In this document: in pieces, positions 18,221 to 26,147 of the stretch
Layout of the letters: each line of letters opens with the position of its first letter
Numbering within the stretch: position 1 is the first letter of the stretch
NCBI GenBank assembly: GCA_045544955.1
Contig: JAZPZY010000005.1
Coordinates: 1 to 64,000 of the forward strand
Source of the DNA: SIG701 sp045544955
GTDB lineage: Bacteria > Bacillota > Clostridia > Oscillospirales > CAG-272
DNA: 64,000 nt
Reading direction: 5' to 3'
Notes under the pieces: model-generated
Told to the model about the DNA's origin: nothing
Database searches by the model: none
The model's input: the letters and a program-made list of their open reading frames with translations, nothing else
Translations under genes and position numbers: made by a program

Positions 18221-18256
18221 AACGGGACTGCCTACCCACGGCAGTCCCGTTTTTTC
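18221..18256 (+). terminator. Intrinsic terminator after the DUF378 gene
   Basis: A 12-bp GC-rich stem (AACGGGACTGCC with GGCAGTCCCGTT) and a long T-rich tail (TTTTTTCTTTTTTC). Confidence 0.9.
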
Positions 18257-18291
18257 TTTTTTCTCATGCGGGCAATCCGCCGTTTGCCTGC

Positions 18292-18318
18292 ACTGATGTT
18301 CGTTTTTAGCATATTATG
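18292..18318 (+). promoter_or_regulatory. Candidate SigK promoter of dpaAB
   Basis: AC at 18292-18293, a 16-base spacer and CATATTATG at 18310-18318 match the SigK consensus (AC, 16-17, CATAnnnTA) except for the final base. The B. subtilis spoVF (dpaAB) operon is SigK-dependent, and no SigA-like promoter lies here. The elements are short, so chance agreement is possible. Confidence 0.45.
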
Positions 18319-18362
18319 GAGTGAGGTGTCAAAACCGAGAAAAGCAGAAAGGACACTCTATT

Positions 18363-19280
18363 ATGCATGATACAAAAATTTGCCTGTTGGGCGGTGATAC
18401 GAGACAGTACTCTCTTGCCAATCATCTTGCCGCAACCGGATATGAAACGGCCGTTTGGGGAATTCCGCTTCCCCAAGACACAGCGGACGGACCGCAGTTC
18501 GGCGGCGTCAGATGCAGTGATCCGCACAGTGCCGTCACGGGGAGCCATGCCGTCATTCTTCCCTTGCCTGCATCCCGGGACGGCGTACGTATAAACTGCA
18601 CGCCATCCCACGATAATGCCGCTGAACTGGAAAGGGATCTGCGGCTGACCGAACTTATGGAAATGCTTCCGCCCGGCACGCTGCTTTTGGCCGGGATGCC
18701 CGGGGACGTACTGCGTACCATGGCACGGGATGCTAATATAAAACTGATCGATTACTACGACTGCGAAGAGGTGCAGATCAAGAACGCCATTCCTACGGCA
18801 GAAGGCGCCATTGCCCTTGCCATGGAGGCTATGCCTATTACATTGTACAGTGCATCCGCCGTCGTTCTCGGATACGGACGGATAGGCAGGCGGTTGGCGG
18901 CCGTTCTGCACGCACTGGGGGCGAACGTAACGGTAGCGGCACGCAGTCTCCGTGATCTTACCTTAGCGGAAACAGCTGGATATACCGCCTTGCCACTGCA
19001 TGATTTTCTCATAAATCCCGGCACACCGGACGTTCTTTTCAATACGATACCCGCACCGATTCTGACGGCAGAGGTGCTCTGTGCCCTGCCGCCCTCCGCA
19101 CTTCTCATTGAGCTTGCCTCCCAGCCCGGCGGGATTGATCCGGCCGCCGCTCGCACTGCACCGCAGAAAATTATCCGTGCCCCCTCCCTGCCCGGGCGCA
19201 TGGCTCCCTATTCTGCGGGAAAGATCCTTTTTGAAACCATACGCCGGATTCTTACGGAAGAAGGGGTGGTGCCCAAATGA
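18363..19280 (+). CDS. dpaA: Dipicolinate synthase subunit A (SpoVFA)
   Basis: With DpaB makes dipicolinic acid from dihydroxytetrahydrodipicolinate in the mother cell; the product, complexed with calcium, gives spore core dehydration and heat resistance. 305 residues from the ATG at 18363: an N-terminal DpaA domain (LLGGDTRQYSLANHLAATGY) and a C-terminal NAD-binding fold (VLGYGRIGRRLA). PTAEGAIALAMEAMP is family-typical. The start is set by AAAGGA about 12 bases upstream; the longer frame from 18321 lacks one. Overlaps dpaB by 4 bases. Confidence 0.93.
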   Translation: MHDTKICLLGGDTRQYSLANHLAATGYETAVWGIPLPQDTADGPQFGGVRCSDPHSAVTGSHAVILPLPASRDGVRINCTPSHDNAAELERDLRLTELMEMLPPGTLLLAGMPGDVLRTMARDANIKLIDYYDCEEVQIKNAIPTAEGAIALAMEAMPITLYSASAVVLGYGRIGRRLAAVLHALGANVTVAARSLRDLTLAETAGYTALPLHDFLINPGTPDVLFNTIPAPILTAEVLCALPPSALLIELASQPGGIDPAAARTAPQKIIRAPSLPGRMAPYSAGKILFETIRRILTEEGVVPK

Positions 19281-19837
19281 TCGGCTACGCAATATGCGGC
19301 TCCTTCTGCACGCATAGGCAATCCCTGGCTGCTCTCCGCCATCTTCTGGACGGCGGTGCTGACGTACAGCCCATCGTAAGCGAAACCGCCGCTACGACTG
19401 ATACACGCTTCGGCAAAGCCGCCGACTTGCTGCAAACGCTCACGAAGATGACAGGACGTCCCCCAATCATAACGATCAAAGAGGCCGAGCCACTGGGTCC
19501 GGCCATACCGCTTGAGTCTCTGATAATCGCTCCCTGCACGGGTAATACGCTTGCAAAGATGGCACACGGGATCACGGATTCTGCCGTATGCATGGCGGCA
19601 AAGGCACACATACGATGCGCGCGCCCTTTGCTGATCGCACTGGCAACTAACGACGCCATGTCCGCAAATCTTGCCAATCTCGCCACAGTAATGCAGAGAA
19701 AAAACGTGTACTTCGTACCGCTTCTTCAAGACGACCCTGTGGGAAAGCCGTTTTCGCTTGTTGCGGATTTTTCTCTTTTACCGGCAGCGTTCTCCGCAAT
19801 GCATGAAAACAGGCAGCTTCGTCCCTTGTTCCGATAA
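19277..19837 (+). CDS. dpaB: Dipicolinate synthase subunit B (SpoVFB)
   Basis: 186-residue flavoprotein-fold partner of DpaA. It begins IGYAICGSFCTH and contains the conserved LIIAPCTGNTLAKMAHGITD and RPLLIALATNDAMSANLANL. The start overlaps the dpaA stop (ATGA), as expected for a stoichiometric pair. Confidence 0.93.
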   Translation: MIGYAICGSFCTHRQSLAALRHLLDGGADVQPIVSETAATTDTRFGKAADLLQTLTKMTGRPPIITIKEAEPLGPAIPLESLIIAPCTGNTLAKMAHGITDSAVCMAAKAHIRCARPLLIALATNDAMSANLANLATVMQRKNVYFVPLLQDDPVGKPFSLVADFSLLPAAFSAMHENRQLRPLFR

Positions 19838-19910
19838 GGGATTTCGCTGTCAAATTCATCGGATTTTCGGTGTCTTCGCCCCACTTCACCGATATTTTTT
19901 GAAAAACTCG

Positions 19911-19939
19911 TTGCTTTTCCACGCTTATCATGGTATAAT
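19911..19939 (+). promoter_or_regulatory. SigA promoter of the CapA-like gene
   Basis: TTGCTT (19911-19916), a 17-bp spacer and TATAAT (19934-19939), 27 bases before the ATG. Confidence 0.65.
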
Positions 19940-19965
19940 ACTCTCAACATTCAGTGAGGTATTCT

Positions 19966-21081
19966 ATGAACAAAAGCAGCGAAAACGCGAAAAAGTTATG
20001 GCTGACACTGGCGCTTCTAACCGTCGCCATCGTTCTTGCCATTGGAATGGATTCCATCTCGTTTCCCACCTTTTCGTCTGACCCGACCGAAGACGCGGTG
20101 CTTACAGAAAGCACCGACACTCCCTCGTCGGACGATACCGCGCAGCCCCCTGCTCTTTCCGTGGAAATCATAACGGGAGATACGGATACGGTATCGGAGG
20201 ACGCAACGCTTTCCATAACGTTTCTCGGTGAATCTGCACCGGGAAGCCCATACGGCACGACGGCATACGGTTCCCTTAACGCGCTGACAGCCGAGCAAGG
20301 TGCCGCCTACTTTTTTTCCGCCCTTTCCTCCGTTCTTACCGAGGACGATCTGACCGTGCTCGCCAACAGCTGTACTTTCACGGATACACCCGTTACCGGA
20401 GATTCCGGTTGCTCTGCCCCGACGGAAAATCTTTCCGTATTTTCGGAGGGGTATATTGACGTAGTAGCACATCTCTCGCCCGAAATCAGTGATACTGCCC
20501 AAGACGCAGTCGATCTCTATACTGCCGCCGGGCTGACTGCCGCCGTAAGCGGCACCGTGCACGTAATCGACCGCCACGGCATTCGAACGGCCATTTTGTA
20601 CGAGCAAATCTCAAAAAACGCTGACGCCGCCCATCTTGCAAGCAAAATACAGGAGATTAAAAAGACAGTTGATTACGTAATTCTGTATTTTTACGGCGGC
20701 GAGGCTGACTCGCACACGCCGGAGGAATGGCTCCGCACAACGCTACAGTCCTGTATCCGTGCCGGCGTTTCCCTGGCAATAGGCGTGGGACCCGACGTAC
20801 TCCGTCCCATGGAGACGTTTGAAGGCGGTACGATCGTTTACTCTCTGGGCAGTCTGGTGGACGGATCCGCTCTCGTGCCGGAAAACGCAACCGTACTTCT
20901 GCAGGCAGAACTGTCCCGCGGAGAGACGGGTGAGATTCTTTCCGAAATCCGTATTATTCCCTGCCACGTTTATAAAGATGTCTGGCAGCCGGCCGTTATG
21001 ACAGAGGAGGCTGACATACAGCGGGTTCATCAATTCCTGAAAGGTGAGGCACCGCTTCCCGTAAATATCGACATTCAATAA
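19966..21081 (+). CDS. CapA-like (poly-gamma-glutamate/metallophosphatase-like) exported protein
   Basis: 371 residues from the ATG at 19966 (GTGAGG upstream). One N-terminal transmembrane helix (about 14-30), a Ser/Thr/Asp-rich linker, then a CapA-like domain: ITFLGESAPGSPYG stands where CapA has the metal-binding GDxMLG, and IGVGPDVLRPME and YSLGSLVDG where CapA has GHHPHVLQP and YSLGNF. The family histidines are missing, so this is a diverged, probably non-catalytic or altered CapA relative. Single gene with its own promoter and terminator. Confidence 0.78.
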   Translation: MNKSSENAKKLWLTLALLTVAIVLAIGMDSISFPTFSSDPTEDAVLTESTDTPSSDDTAQPPALSVEIITGDTDTVSEDATLSITFLGESAPGSPYGTTAYGSLNALTAEQGAAYFFSALSSVLTEDDLTVLANSCTFTDTPVTGDSGCSAPTENLSVFSEGYIDVVAHLSPEISDTAQDAVDLYTAAGLTAAVSGTVHVIDRHGIRTAILYEQISKNADAAHLASKIQEIKKTVDYVILYFYGGEADSHTPEEWLRTTLQSCIRAGVSLAIGVGPDVLRPMETFEGGTIVYSLGSLVDGSALVPENATVLLQAELSRGETGEILSEIRIIPCHVYKDVWQPAVMTEEADIQRVHQFLKGEAPLPVNIDIQ

Positions 21082-21089
21082 AGCATACA

Positions 21090-21122
21090 AAAACGCCGCG
21101 GGGTGAACCTGCGGCGTTTTTT
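21090..21122. terminator. Bidirectional terminator between CapA-like gene and ABC transporter
   Basis: AAAACGCCGC (21090-21099) pairs with GCGGCGTTTT (21111-21120), with a T run on the plus side and an A run (T on the minus side) on the other. It separates two convergent genes. Confidence 0.85.
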
Positions 21123-21127
21123 GCATT

Positions 21128-24100
21128 TTATTCGGTACGGAGTGCCACGACCGGGTCTTTCCGTGCCGCACTGCGGGACGGAATAATGCCGGCAATCAGC
21201 GTAAGAAGCATGCTGATCACCACGAGAACCACTGCCACGGGAAGCGGCAGATGGGCACTCAGATTGGCAATACCGGTAAAGTGATGCAGAATCATGTTGA
21301 TGGGAATACACAGAAGATAGGTAATTGCCACTCCCAAAACGCCGGAGGTAAAACCGATGATCACCGTTTCCGCATTAAACATGCCGGACACGTTCTTTTT
21401 AGATGCACCGATGGCACGGAGAATACCGATCTCTTTCGTTCTCTCCTGCACGGAGATCAGCGTAATTACGCCGATCATGATGGAGGAAACGATCAGCGAC
21501 ACCGCCACGAAGGCAATCAGCACGTAGGTAATTGCGTTTATGATGGTGGTAATGGACGACATCATAATGCCCACGTAATCGGTGTAGGTAATGCGATGCA
21601 GTTCGTCCACCGTATCGTTGTAATCCCCGATGCACTCCTCCAGAATGTCCTTGTTTTCAAAAGAAGATGCGTACAGATGGATCTTGGCGGGATCATCCAG
21701 GCTCACGTATCCAAGCGTACGGAGATTGTTTTCATAGGTGCTGTCGGAAAACAGCAGGATTTCCTCATAGTATACCGCACACTGTTTCGTGGTATAGGCA
21801 GGCAGTGCCATGGCGAGTGCCCCGGACAACTGTGCGCTGGTCATCTCGCCCATCTGTGCCTGCACGCCGGCGGCATACTGAGCACGGAACTGTTCCTCTG
21901 CCATCTCAGAAAACAACTCCTTCATGTCTTCATCGGTAAAGGAATGCATATACCTTTCGATCTCCTCAGTGCTCATGCCCATCTGCTGGGAGAACGCCTC
22001 TACCATGACGGCTTCCATATCCTCACGGGTCATGGAACCTACGTACTGGGACACGGCGCCTTGCACCTGCTCCTCGGAGGGAATAGACATAATATCTATA
22101 TACGCCTGTGCCCGCTGGGTTTCCGTAAGGGTTTCGATATACTTTCTGAATTCGGTTTCCTTTTCCTCATCGGTAAGGGATCCGGCATTCTCACGGAACG
22201 GAAGGCCCGTGAAAATATCCGTCTCCGTGTCGGCAAGCTGTGCCTGAATGGCGGCAGAATCCTTGCCTGCTTCGATAATATACTCCGTCAACGCGGACGT
22301 ATAGCCGATCGTGCCGGTCAGCATGCTGGAAACGGTATTCTCATTCTTGCGGATGATGCCCGTCACCTTGAGAGAAAGTCCGTTATCGTAAAGATATTTG
22401 AGGCCGGCACTTGTGTTCCGGAGATCCGTATAGAGTCCGCTGTGCTCATCCAGAGTAAACACCTCCGACTGAAGAACGGTACGGAACTGCAACGCACAGA
22501 TTTCCTCAAAGGACCAGGATTCCGTTTTCACGTCCAGCGAGCCCTGCTTGATGGCTGCGTCTGCCAGAAGGTCAATTTCCGCCTTGGATTTCAGTCCCAG
22601 TGCATAGAGCGTCATATCGTCCAATTCGTTGCGGGAATCAACTACGAGGACGATCTCGTCGTAAGCCGCCGGCCAGCGTCCGTAGATTACGTCATACTGA
22701 TTCTCCAGCAGCTCGTTTACCGGCTTTCCGTTCTCGCCGGGCAGAAGCTCCTGCCAAAGATTGCTCATGGGTGACATGGACATCATGGACATACCGCCCG
22801 TGAGCGTGGAGGATTCCTGTGCACTGATCACACCGCTGAGATCCAGCCCCAGATTCTCCACAAGAATCTCCTGCATCAGCGTCTCCGTATCGGAATGAAT
22901 GATCGTGCCGTCCACGTTCTTCGTATAGACTTGAAGTTCCGTATCGTAGCTGTACTGGATTCCGTTCAGCGCATTGTAAAACGGACTCTCCGTATCGGCG
23001 TATTCCTTTTCCAGATACGTTTTGAATGACTTCAGATCGTTATCCGTGGTTTCCAGCGTACTCATGGCGTTTACCATATCGTACAGCATGGATTTCTGAT
23101 ACACGGCGTCCAGCTCATGCTCCCCTGCCGATTCCGCCGAGCCCATAAACATTTCCATAAGTGACCCAAGCTCCACGCTTTGTGCTTCCAGCGTCAGCGG
23201 ATAGGAAGAAAGCGTATCCTCCTGCACGGCGTTGATATACATGGTGGTACCCTGGGACACTGCGTAGATCAAGGCAATACCTATGATACCGATGCTGCCG
23301 GCAAAGGAGGTAAGCGTAGTTCTTCCCTTTTTGGTAAAAAGATTCTTGAGCGACAGGCCGAACGAGGTAGCAAAAGACATGGACGGCATCTTTTTGCCCT
23401 TTTCCGTTTCCCGACGCTTGGCATCCGCCGCCGAAGCCGCCGCCAGTTCTTCTTCCGTCAGCGGCATGGAATCGTCCGTAATCACGCCGTCCAGCATACG
23501 GATGATGCGTGTAGAATACTTTTCCGCCAGATCAGGGTTGTGCGTTACCATAATGATCAGCCGATTTTTAGAGATCTCCTTCAAGATCTCCATAACCTGC
23601 ACACTTGTTTCCGTATCGAGAGCACCGGTAGGCTCGTCCGCCAGAATGATGTCGGGATTGTTGACGATAGCACGGGCAATAGCCACACGCTGCATCTGAC
23701 CGCCGGACATTTCTCCCGGCTTTTTATGGAGCTGCGAGGCAAGTCCCACTTCTTCCAGCGCCGCTTTCGCCCGGCGGCGACGCTCTGCCTTGGTCACGCC
23801 GGACAGAGTAAGTGCCAGCTCCACGTTCTGCAGAACGCTCTGATGGGGAATCAGATTGTAGCTCTGAAACACAAAACCGATGGAATGATTGCGGTAGGAA
23901 TCCCAGTCTCTGTCCTTGAAATCCTTCGTAGAAACGCCGTGAATCACAAGATCGCCGCTGGTATACTGATCCAATCCGCCGATGATATTCAGCATGGTGG
24001 TTTTGCCGCATCCGGAGGGGCCCAGAATGGAAACGAACTCGCTGTCCCGGAAGGAAAGATCAATTCCCCTAAGAGCCGCCACCGTTTCACCACCGGCAGG

Positions 24101-24133
24101 ATAATCCTTTTTGATGTTTTTCAGTTGGAGCAT
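21128..24133 (-). CDS. ABC transporter, ATP-binding domain fused to FtsX-type permease
   Basis: 1001 residues in one chain. The N-terminal ATPase is MacB/LolD-like: Walker A GPSGCGKTT (38-46), signature SGGQMQRVAIARA, Walker B IILADEPTGALD and H-loop MVTHNPD. One transmembrane helix near 265-285 is followed by a large extracytoplasmic domain (about 290-850), then three helices of a FtsX/MacB permease near the C-terminus. Such proteins act as mechanotransmitters for peptide or lipoprotein export or antimicrobial resistance; the substrate here is unknown. No adjacent two-component system or membrane-fusion partner was seen. Confidence 0.9.
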   Translation of the reverse strand: MLQLKNIKKDYPAGGETVAALRGIDLSFRDSEFVSILGPSGCGKTTMLNIIGGLDQYTSGDLVIHGVSTKDFKDRDWDSYRNHSIGFVFQSYNLIPHQSVLQNVELALTLSGVTKAERRRRAKAALEEVGLASQLHKKPGEMSGGQMQRVAIARAIVNNPDIILADEPTGALDTETSVQVMEILKEISKNRLIIMVTHNPDLAEKYSTRIIRMLDGVITDDSMPLTEEELAAASAADAKRRETEKGKKMPSMSFATSFGLSLKNLFTKKGRTTLTSFAGSIGIIGIALIYAVSQGTTMYINAVQEDTLSSYPLTLEAQSVELGSLMEMFMGSAESAGEHELDAVYQKSMLYDMVNAMSTLETTDNDLKSFKTYLEKEYADTESPFYNALNGIQYSYDTELQVYTKNVDGTIIHSDTETLMQEILVENLGLDLSGVISAQESSTLTGGMSMMSMSPMSNLWQELLPGENGKPVNELLENQYDVIYGRWPAAYDEIVLVVDSRNELDDMTLYALGLKSKAEIDLLADAAIKQGSLDVKTESWSFEEICALQFRTVLQSEVFTLDEHSGLYTDLRNTSAGLKYLYDNGLSLKVTGIIRKNENTVSSMLTGTIGYTSALTEYIIEAGKDSAAIQAQLADTETDIFTGLPFRENAGSLTDEEKETEFRKYIETLTETQRAQAYIDIMSIPSEEQVQGAVSQYVGSMTREDMEAVMVEAFSQQMGMSTEEIERYMHSFTDEDMKELFSEMAEEQFRAQYAAGVQAQMGEMTSAQLSGALAMALPAYTTKQCAVYYEEILLFSDSTYENNLRTLGYVSLDDPAKIHLYASSFENKDILEECIGDYNDTVDELHRITYTDYVGIMMSSITTIINAITYVLIAFVAVSLIVSSIMIGVITLISVQERTKEIGILRAIGASKKNVSGMFNAETVIIGFTSGVLGVAITYLLCIPINMILHHFTGIANLSAHLPLPVAVVLVVISMLLTLIAGIIPSRSAARKDPVVALRTE

Positions 24134-24207
24134 GCGTGTATTCTTCTTCCTTTCTCATTGGCGGATGCTCCTGCATCCGTATTGTGTCCTCTTCTTATGT
24201 TTCCATA

Positions 24208-24236
24208 ATTATACAGTTATCATGCGCTTCCATCAA
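24208..24236 (-). promoter_or_regulatory. SigA promoter of the ABC transporter gene
   Basis: On the minus strand, TTGATG (24236-24231), a 17-bp spacer and TATAAT (24213-24208). It lies between the cotJC 3' fragment and the transporter start. Confidence 0.65.
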
Positions 24237-24307
24237 GTAAATATTGTGAACAAACGTGTGAAGATTGTAAATATTCTATGTAGACATCTGCGTTCCTGTT
24301 GTTGCAC

Positions 24308-24643
24308 TTATGAAAGTGCAGCATCTGCTGCAAGATCTTCGTGCAGATCGGCCAGCACGTCTCCCTTCACGGCAAGTGTCGCGGCTGTAAAGGGGAAGCC
24401 GGACGCCGCCGTAGGATACGTACCCACCGTATGATCCACGAAATAGGCGGCAAACGGCGTGCCGGCAATATCCTCCGGCTTCAGATTCCGCGTCAACTGA
24501 TGAAGGATGGTGGAGATCATCTCCACGTGGGCCAACTCTTCGGTGCCCACATCCGTAAGAATACCGATCACTTCACGGTACGGCATGGAAAAACGCTGGC
24601 AGAGATAGCGAGTAGAGGCTGCGAGTTCGCCATCCGGACCGCC
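24308..24643 (-). pseudogene. cotJC: cotJC, 3' fragment cut off by the prophage
   Basis: Reads GPDGELAASTRYL..., then IGILTDVGTEELAHVEMIST and FVDHTVGTYPTAASGFPFT, clear CotJC (spore-coat manganese-catalase-like) sequence. The frame remains open upstream into the prophage, but there it is no longer CotJC: homology stops exactly at the 15-bp core (24629-24643). Joined to the 5' fragment at 61,690 it continues in frame. Its own end is abrupt: after EDLAADAALS comes TAA, where relatives run on for about 50 more residues including two metal ligands. So the C-terminus is also missing, by an older deletion or because this lineage has a short form. Confidence 0.88.
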
Positions 24644-24663
24644 GGACGGCTTTTGCTGATGAT
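24629..24663. other. attL
   Basis: The core GCCATCCGGACCGCC (24629-24643) joins the chromosomal cotJC 3' part on the left to phage DNA on the right. The phage arm, 24642-24663, is the inverted repeat (21 of 22 bases) of the arm at attR, as expected for one half of a serine-integrase attP. Confidence 0.85.
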
Positions 24664-24668
24664 ATAAA

Positions 24669-24734
24669 AATACGTATTTTGTGCGTATTATTTTTTCAAA
24701 ACCTATTGACAAATGCGTATAAAAGGCGTATAAT
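24669..24734 (+). promoter_or_regulatory. hicAB promoter and probable HicB operators
   Basis: TTGACA (24706-24711), a 17-bp spacer and TATAAT (24729-24734), a perfect consensus. Just upstream is AATACG-n9-CGTATT (24669-24689), and GCGTAT recurs twice more between and after the -35 box. HicB antitoxins bind such repeats and repress their own operon; that role here is inferred. Confidence 0.65.
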
Positions 24735-24757
24735 ATATAGCGAAAGGAGGGCAGAAC

Positions 24758-24931
24758 ATGAAGACCAAAGACCTCATCGAACTTCTTGAAAGAAACGGTT
24801 GGAAATTCAAGAGGCACGGCGCAAACCATGACATTTATGTAAAAAACGGAGAACGCGAAAGCATTGTCCGTCATCGGGAAACTGATGAAGAACTTGCAAA
24901 AGCAATCATTAAGCGGCGGGGGCTTGAGTAA
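24758..24931 (+). CDS. hicA: HicA toxin (mRNA interferase)
   Basis: 57 residues with the double-stranded RNA-binding-like fold of HicA. MKTKDLIELLERNGWKFKR, then the catalytic-His segment GANHDIYVKNG and a typical tail KAIIKRRGLE. HicA cleaves mRNA when free of HicB. AAAGGAGG lies 8 bases upstream. First gene inside attL; with hicB it probably stabilises the prophage. Confidence 0.9.
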   Translation: MKTKDLIELLERNGWKFKRHGANHDIYVKNGERESIVRHRETDEELAKAIIKRRGLE

Positions 24932-24985
24932 GTCCCCATTGCCGCATACTATATTTAGAATTTGATACTGAAGGAGAACTCACTT

Positions 24986-25381
24986 ATGAAAAACGTATAT
25001 CCTATTGTGCTGACACAAGGTGCTGAATTCGTTATAGTGTATGTCCCGGATTTCAACATCAACACCCAGGGGAAAAATTATGCTGACGCAATGGAAATGG
25101 CAAGGGATGCAATCGGGATTATGGGGATCGATATGGAAGATGACGGGGAAAACCTCCCTGTTCCCTCCTCTATCGCCGACGTGCATACGGATGATCCCGA
25201 CGCCCTTGTGACACTCGTGGATGTCGATTTCTCGGAATACCGTCGCAAAAACGATATGCGTGCAGTGAAGAAAAACTGTACAATTCCCTCATGGTTGAAT
25301 TTTGAAGCAGAAAAAGCAGGCGTTAATTTTTCCGCGGTACTGCAGTCTGCACTAAAAAAAGAACTGAAAATAACTGACTAA
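24986..25381 (+). CDS. hicB: HicB antitoxin
   Basis: 131 residues from the ATG at 24986 (AAGGAG upstream). The N-terminal partial RNase H-like domain (YPIVLTQGAEFVIVYVPDF, then YADAMEMARDAIGIMG) neutralises HicA, and the C-terminal ribbon-helix-helix-like part (IPSWLNFEAEKAGVNFSAVL) binds the operator. Starts 54 bases after hicA. Confidence 0.9.
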   Translation: MKNVYPIVLTQGAEFVIVYVPDFNINTQGKNYADAMEMARDAIGIMGIDMEDDGENLPVPSSIADVHTDDPDALVTLVDVDFSEYRRKNDMRAVKKNCTIPSWLNFEAEKAGVNFSAVLQSALKKELKITD

Positions 25382-25486
25382 AGAAACTCAAACTTTGGAA
25401 CAGTGCCAAACAAATGGCTTTCCCGGCGTTCCCATCGGAATGCCGGGAAATTTTTCAAAATTTTCAAAAAAACTTCTTAGGCTCCA

Positions 25487-25515
25487 TTGACATACTGCTA
25501 CAAGTATGGTACAAT
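25487..25515 (+). promoter_or_regulatory. Promoter of candidate toxin peptide gene
   Basis: TTGACA (25487-25492), a 17-bp spacer and TACAAT (25510-25515), about 26 bases before a strong GGGAGGTGA ribosome site. Confidence 0.7.
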
Positions 25516-25548
25516 GTGTGCACAACGAAAGAGAGGGAGGTGAGCCAA

Positions 25549-25671
25549 ATGGATAAGGTCCGCAAAACAACAAAAGAGCTTATCAAGTTGTTCCAGCAAC
25601 TCAACAAGCTCGCGATTGAGATTATCTCACTGGTTGGGTGGCTGATAATCTTAATCGAAGTCCTCTCATAA
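25549..25671 (+). CDS. Candidate type I toxin: 40-residue single-helix membrane peptide
   Basis: MDKVRKTTKELIKLFQQLNK and then a hydrophobic helix (residues about 21-39) to the C-terminus. GGGAGGTGA precedes the ATG and a consensus promoter drives it. The stop codon lies in a long inverted repeat (CTCATAA at 25665-25671 with TTATGAG at 25699-25705). A convergent antisense promoter and terminator overlap it. The layout is that of Firmicute prophage type I toxins (TxpA, BsrG, C. difficile CD2517.1), but the sequence is not one I recognise. Confidence 0.6.
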   Translation: MDKVRKTTKELIKLFQQLNKLAIEIISLVGWLIILIEVLS

Positions 25672-25707
25672 GAGGGGGAGAGCCTCGGCTCTCTCCCGTT
25701 ATGAGGG
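25566..25707 (-). ncRNA. Predicted antisense antitoxin RNA
   Basis: Minus-strand promoter TTGACT (25742-25737), 17-bp spacer, TATAAT (25719-25714). Transcription from about 25707 would cover most of the toxin coding region and its 3' hairpin. An intrinsic terminator follows: stem GAGCTT...AAGCTC (25611-25576) and then TTTTGTTGTTTT. Predicted size about 140 nucleotides, similar to known type I antitoxins. Transcription has not been shown. Confidence 0.5.
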
Positions 25708-25742
25708 TAATTAATTATACTACAATGGGAAAGGAAAGTCAA

Positions 25743-25838
25743 GTGAAAAAAGATATTTCAGTGTTAACCTTTGAAGTTTTCAAATTTATTGGTCTTCTCT
25801 GCTTCCTTGCTGCTGCCCTTCTTACGCTTTGCAAATAA
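25743..25838 (+). CDS. Candidate small membrane peptide (31 residues)
   Basis: GTG start with AAAGGA 7 bases upstream; VKKDISVLTFEVFKFIGLLC followed by a hydrophobic run and a final Lys. One transmembrane helix. Its first codons overlap the -35 box of the antisense promoter. It may be a second toxin-like peptide or a chance frame. Confidence 0.35.
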   Translation: MKKDISVLTFEVFKFIGLLCFLAAALLTLCK

Positions 25839-25886
25839 AACATCGGACACATTTGAAAATTTTAATACAATTTTTAGGATTAACAC

Positions 25887-26105
25887 ATGGAGAGAACCAA
25901 GAGAAAAACAACAACATCCACAGCGGTAAAAAATCGCTACAACAACAAGGTTTACGATTCTATTATTGTTAGAGTACCCAAAAATACTGCGAGAGCGTTC
26001 AAAGCAAAATGTGCCGAGGAAGGCATCTCGCAGGCACAGATCGTTAAAGCGGCAGTGGAGAAATTTTTGGAATCCCATGATGCTGCAAAAAGAACAAAAG
26101 AGTGA
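25887..26105 (+). CDS. Ribbon-helix-helix (Arc/MetJ-type) DNA-binding protein
   Basis: 72 residues. A basic N-terminus is followed by the strand VYDSIIVRVPKNT and two helices (ARAFKAKCAEEGISQAQIV, KAAVEKFLESH), a ribbon-helix-helix fold like solitary antitoxin-type regulators of Firmicute mobile elements. No toxin follows directly. It ends at a strong bidirectional terminator. Confidence 0.7.
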   Translation: MERTKRKTTTSTAVKNRYNNKVYDSIIVRVPKNTARAFKAKCAEEGISQAQIVKAAVEKFLESHDAAKRTKE

Positions 26106-26128
26106 GCGTGTGCTCACTCTTTTGTTCT
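26091..26128. terminator. Bidirectional terminator between accessory and lysis modules
   Basis: AGAACAAAAGAGTGAGC pairs perfectly over 17 bp with its complement across a GTGT loop, with A/T-rich flanks. It separates convergent plus- and minus-strand transcription. Confidence 0.9.
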
Positions 26129-26147
26129 TTTTCCTGCCTCCTTTCTT

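Noticed and set aside
24644..24874. N-terminal extension of the cotJC 3' frame into the prophage
   Set aside because: The frame stays open by chance antisense to hicA; CotJC similarity stops exactly at the att core.
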